Positions 5,907-8,012 of a DNA stretch of 8,012 bases are shown one piece after another (within the stretch, counting starts at the first letter, position 1; each line of letters starts with the position of its first letter). Location of the stretch: the NCBI GenBank assembly GCA_947176565.1, contig CAMWRC010000043.1:1-8012 (forward strand), in the 5' to 3' direction. This stretch comes from an uncultured Ruminococcus sp. GTDB taxonomy: Bacteria; Bacillota; Clostridia; Oscillospirales; Ruminococcaceae. The notes under the pieces were generated by a model that was given only the letters and a program-made list of their open reading frames with translations, did not search any database and was not told the origin of the DNA. The translations under genes were made by a program, and so were the position numbers.

Positions 5907-8012
5907 ATGAACAATACTGATTTTACCGGATTCCGCGCGGATTTCTATGATATACTCGACAGAAGGGAATTTGTCTTTCTTGACGGCGGTATGGGTACTA
6001 TGCTCCAGTCGGCAGGCGTGGAAACAGGTCATATTCCGGAGATACTCAATATAACAAATCCGTCTGCTGTCATGAAAATTCATCGTGCGTATGCTCAGTC
6101 CGGCTCGGATATTATATATGCCAATACATTCGGCGCAAACCGTCTCAAACTTGCCGGAAGCGGTTTCAGTACCGCTGAAATCGTCCGCACTGGAATCGAA
6201 AACGCACGGAAAGCAGCCGGAAATTCTCTTATCGCACTTGATATAGGTCCTCTCGGTCAGCTTCTTGAACCGGCAGGTACGCTGAAATTCGAGGACGCTT
6301 ACGAAATGTACCGCGAAATAGTTGAAGCAGGTGAAAACGCTGACATTATAGTTATCGAAACTATGACCGACCTGTATGAAGTCCGCGCCGCGCTTCTTGC
6401 CGCAAAGGAAAATTCAGACAAGCCGGTAATCATTACAATGACATTTGAGGAGAATATGCGTACATTCACCGGTGTTTCTCCGGAATGCTTCGCTGCTGTC
6501 GCCGAAGGTCTCGGAGCTGACGGAATAGGTATAAACTGCTCCCTCGGTCCTGACGAACTTTATCCTATAGTAAAAAAACTGTGCAGTCTTACTGTTCTGC
6601 CGGTAATCGCAAAGCCGAATGCCGGACTTCCCGACCCGTCAACCGGAAAATTCAACGTATCTCCGGAACAGTTCGCGGAAAGCGCGGCAAAGTTCGCAGA
6701 CTGCGGAGTAAAGATATTCGGCGGCTGCTGCGGCACTACGCCGGAACATATTGCCGCTGTTGTTAAAATTCTCCAGAATAAAAAACGTACCGTACCGGAT
6801 ATAATCCGGAACAGTATAGTATGTTCCGCAGTGAACTGCGTTGTAATCGACCAGCCGCGCATTATCGGAGAACGTATAAATCCTACCGGGAAAAAACGCT
6901 TCAAACAGGCTCTTATAGAACATGATACCGGATATATACTTTCTCAGGCTGTTGAACAGATACAGGCAGGCGCGGATATTCTTGATGTGAACGTCGGACT
7001 TCCCGATATTGACGAGCGCGAAATGATGATTACCGCAGTCAAGGCAATACAGGGCGTGTGCGATGTTCCGCTCCAGCTTGATTCAACACGTCCGGAAGTT
7101 CTTGAAGCAGGTCTGAGAGTATATAACGGAAAAGCTATCGTAAATTCCGTAAACGGCGAAGACGAATCCCTTGACGCTGTTCTTCCGCTTGTGAAAAAAT
7201 ATGGCGCAGCTGTTGTGGGTCTTACGCTCGATAAAAACGGCATACCAAAAACTGCTGACGGACGATTCCGGATTGCCGAAAAAATACTAAGCCGCGCTAT
7301 GGAATACGGCATTCCAAAAGAAGACGTTTTTATTGACTGCCTCACTCTTACGGCTTCCGCAGAACAGGACGGCGTTCCTGAAACACTGAACGCTCTCAGC
7401 CGTGTGAAAAAAGAACTCGGACTCCGGACAGTCCTCGGAGTTTCAAATATCTCATTCGGTCTCCCGAACCGCGAAACAATCACACGCACTTTCCTGACAA
7501 TGGCTTTGCAGAACGGTCTTGACCTGCCTATAATAAATCCTAATATTGATTCAATGACCGGAGCAGTAAGAGCTTATAAACTTCTTGCCGGATATGACAA
7601 AAATTCCACTGAATTTATATCCATATACGGTCAGGAAAAATCCGCTCCGAAACCGGTTTCATCTGCCGTTTCGCATGATATAAAATATGCCGTCGAAAAC
7701 GGTCTCAAAGATGATGCTGTAAAAGCTGCAAAATTGCTTATGGAAACCGTTCCGGCTATGGAAATAATAGACAATTATCTTATTCACGCCCTTGATGCAG
7801 CCGGCGAAAAATTTGAAAAGGGTACTATTTTCCTGCCTCAGCTTATCATGACTGCCGAATCCGCTCAGGCGTGTTTCGAGATAATAAAATCAGGACTTGC
7901 AGAATCCGGAAAAGAAACCGTTTCAAAAGGAAAAATTGTACTTGCTAAGGTCAAAGGCGATATTCATGACATCGGGAAAAATCTGGTGGCACTGATGTTA
8001 AAGAACTATGGC
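5907..8012 (+). CDS. metH: Cobalamin-dependent methionine synthase MetH, 3' end beyond the window
   Basis: MetH transfers the methyl group of 5-methyltetrahydrofolate through cobalamin to homocysteine, making methionine. The 702 visible codons are open without a break. The homocysteine methyltransferase domain (about residues 12-290) has DGGMGTMLQ (26-34), NTFGANRLKL (73-82) and the zinc ligands Cys211 (in GINCSLGP), Cys274 and Cys275 (in GGCCGTT). The methyl-tetrahydrofolate domain (about 312-560) has IIGERINPTG (319-328) and DVNVGLPDIDE (360-370). A helical cap domain follows (about 590-670), then the cobalamin-binding domain begins, with the DxHxxG motif at Asp685, His687 and Gly690; His687 would be the cobalt ligand. 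The window ends 12 residues later. Many Clostridia have a shorter MetH without the C-terminal reactivation domain, but that part is not visible here. The start is supported by AAGGAGG six bases upstream. Likely co-transcribed with pheA. Confidence 0.96.
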   Translation, partial: MNNTDFTGFRADFYDILDRREFVFLDGGMGTMLQSAGVETGHIPEILNITNPSAVMKIHRAYAQSGSDIIYANTFGANRLKLAGSGFSTAEIVRTGIENARKAAGNSLIALDIGPLGQLLEPAGTLKFEDAYEMYREIVEAGENADIIVIETMTDLYEVRAALLAAKENSDKPVIITMTFEENMRTFTGVSPECFAAVAEGLGADGIGINCSLGPDELYPIVKKLCSLTVLPVIAKPNAGLPDPSTGKFNVSPEQFAESAAKFADCGVKIFGGCCGTTPEHIAAVVKILQNKKRTVPDIIRNSIVCSAVNCVVIDQPRIIGERINPTGKKRFKQALIEHDTGYILSQAVEQIQAGADILDVNVGLPDIDEREMMITAVKAIQGVCDVPLQLDSTRPEVLEAGLRVYNGKAIVNSVNGEDESLDAVLPLVKKYGAAVVGLTLDKNGIPKTADGRFRIAEKILSRAMEYGIPKEDVFIDCLTLTASAEQDGVPETLNALSRVKKELGLRTVLGVSNISFGLPNRETITRTFLTMALQNGLDLPIINPNIDSMTGAVRAYKLLAGYDKNSTEFISIYGQEKSAPKPVSSAVSHDIKYAVENGLKDDAVKAAKLLMETVPAMEIIDNYLIHALDAAGEKFEKGTIFLPQLIMTAESAQACFEIIKSGLAESGKETVSKGKIVLAKVKGDIHDIGKNLVALMLKNYG

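Noticed and set aside
6944..7489. 181-codon open frame on the minus strand
   Set aside because: It lies entirely opposite metH, whose domains are unmistakable; its serine- and arginine-rich composition is that of a shadow frame.

Overview
The window looks like ordinary chromosome from a Gram-positive anaerobe of the Clostridia, most likely a Ruminococcus-like member of the Oscillospiraceae. This is inferred from the style of the proteins: a chorismate mutase-prephenate dehydratase fusion with a clostridial-type N-terminal motif, a cobalamin-dependent methionine synthase, an SseB-family protein, purine-rich Shine-Dalgarno sequences and sigma-A type promoters. There is no transposase, phage gene, tRNA, rRNA or CRISPR array. 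Six genes are present: four minus-strand genes plus a fifth at the left edge, counted as one left-pointing block of five, and two plus-strand genes, so seven coding regions in all.

Left block (positions 11 to 4482, minus strand, transcribed right to left): ruvC, ruvA, an SseB-family gene, ruvB, and then a GlmM-like gene. ruvC, ruvA and ruvB make the Holliday-junction machine: RuvA binds and opens the four-way junction, RuvB is the ATPase motor, and RuvC cuts the junction. The SseB-family gene is inserted between ruvA and ruvB and has no known link to recombination. The last gene is the most unusual item. It has the length and overall layout of a phosphoglucosamine mutase and an intact frame, but the catalytic loop, metal loop and phosphate-binding loop are all altered. 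It is therefore probably a non-catalytic relative of GlmM, and it appears to have its own promoter.

Divergent control region (4483 to 4782, 300 bases, AT-rich): it holds a minus-strand promoter for the ruv block and a strong-looking extended -10 promoter for the plus-strand genes. It also contains a tandem 9-base repeat at the expected ruv transcription start, an 8-base-pair stem-loop in the ruvC leader, and a 12-base palindrome just upstream of the ruv -35 box.

Right block (4783 to 8012, plus strand): pheA makes phenylpyruvate from chorismate for phenylalanine synthesis. It is followed after 11 bases by metH, the B12-dependent methionine synthase, which is cut by the window edge inside its cobalamin-binding domain. 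The Shine-Dalgarno sequence of metH overlaps the pheA stop codon, so the two are very likely co-transcribed and may be translationally coupled.
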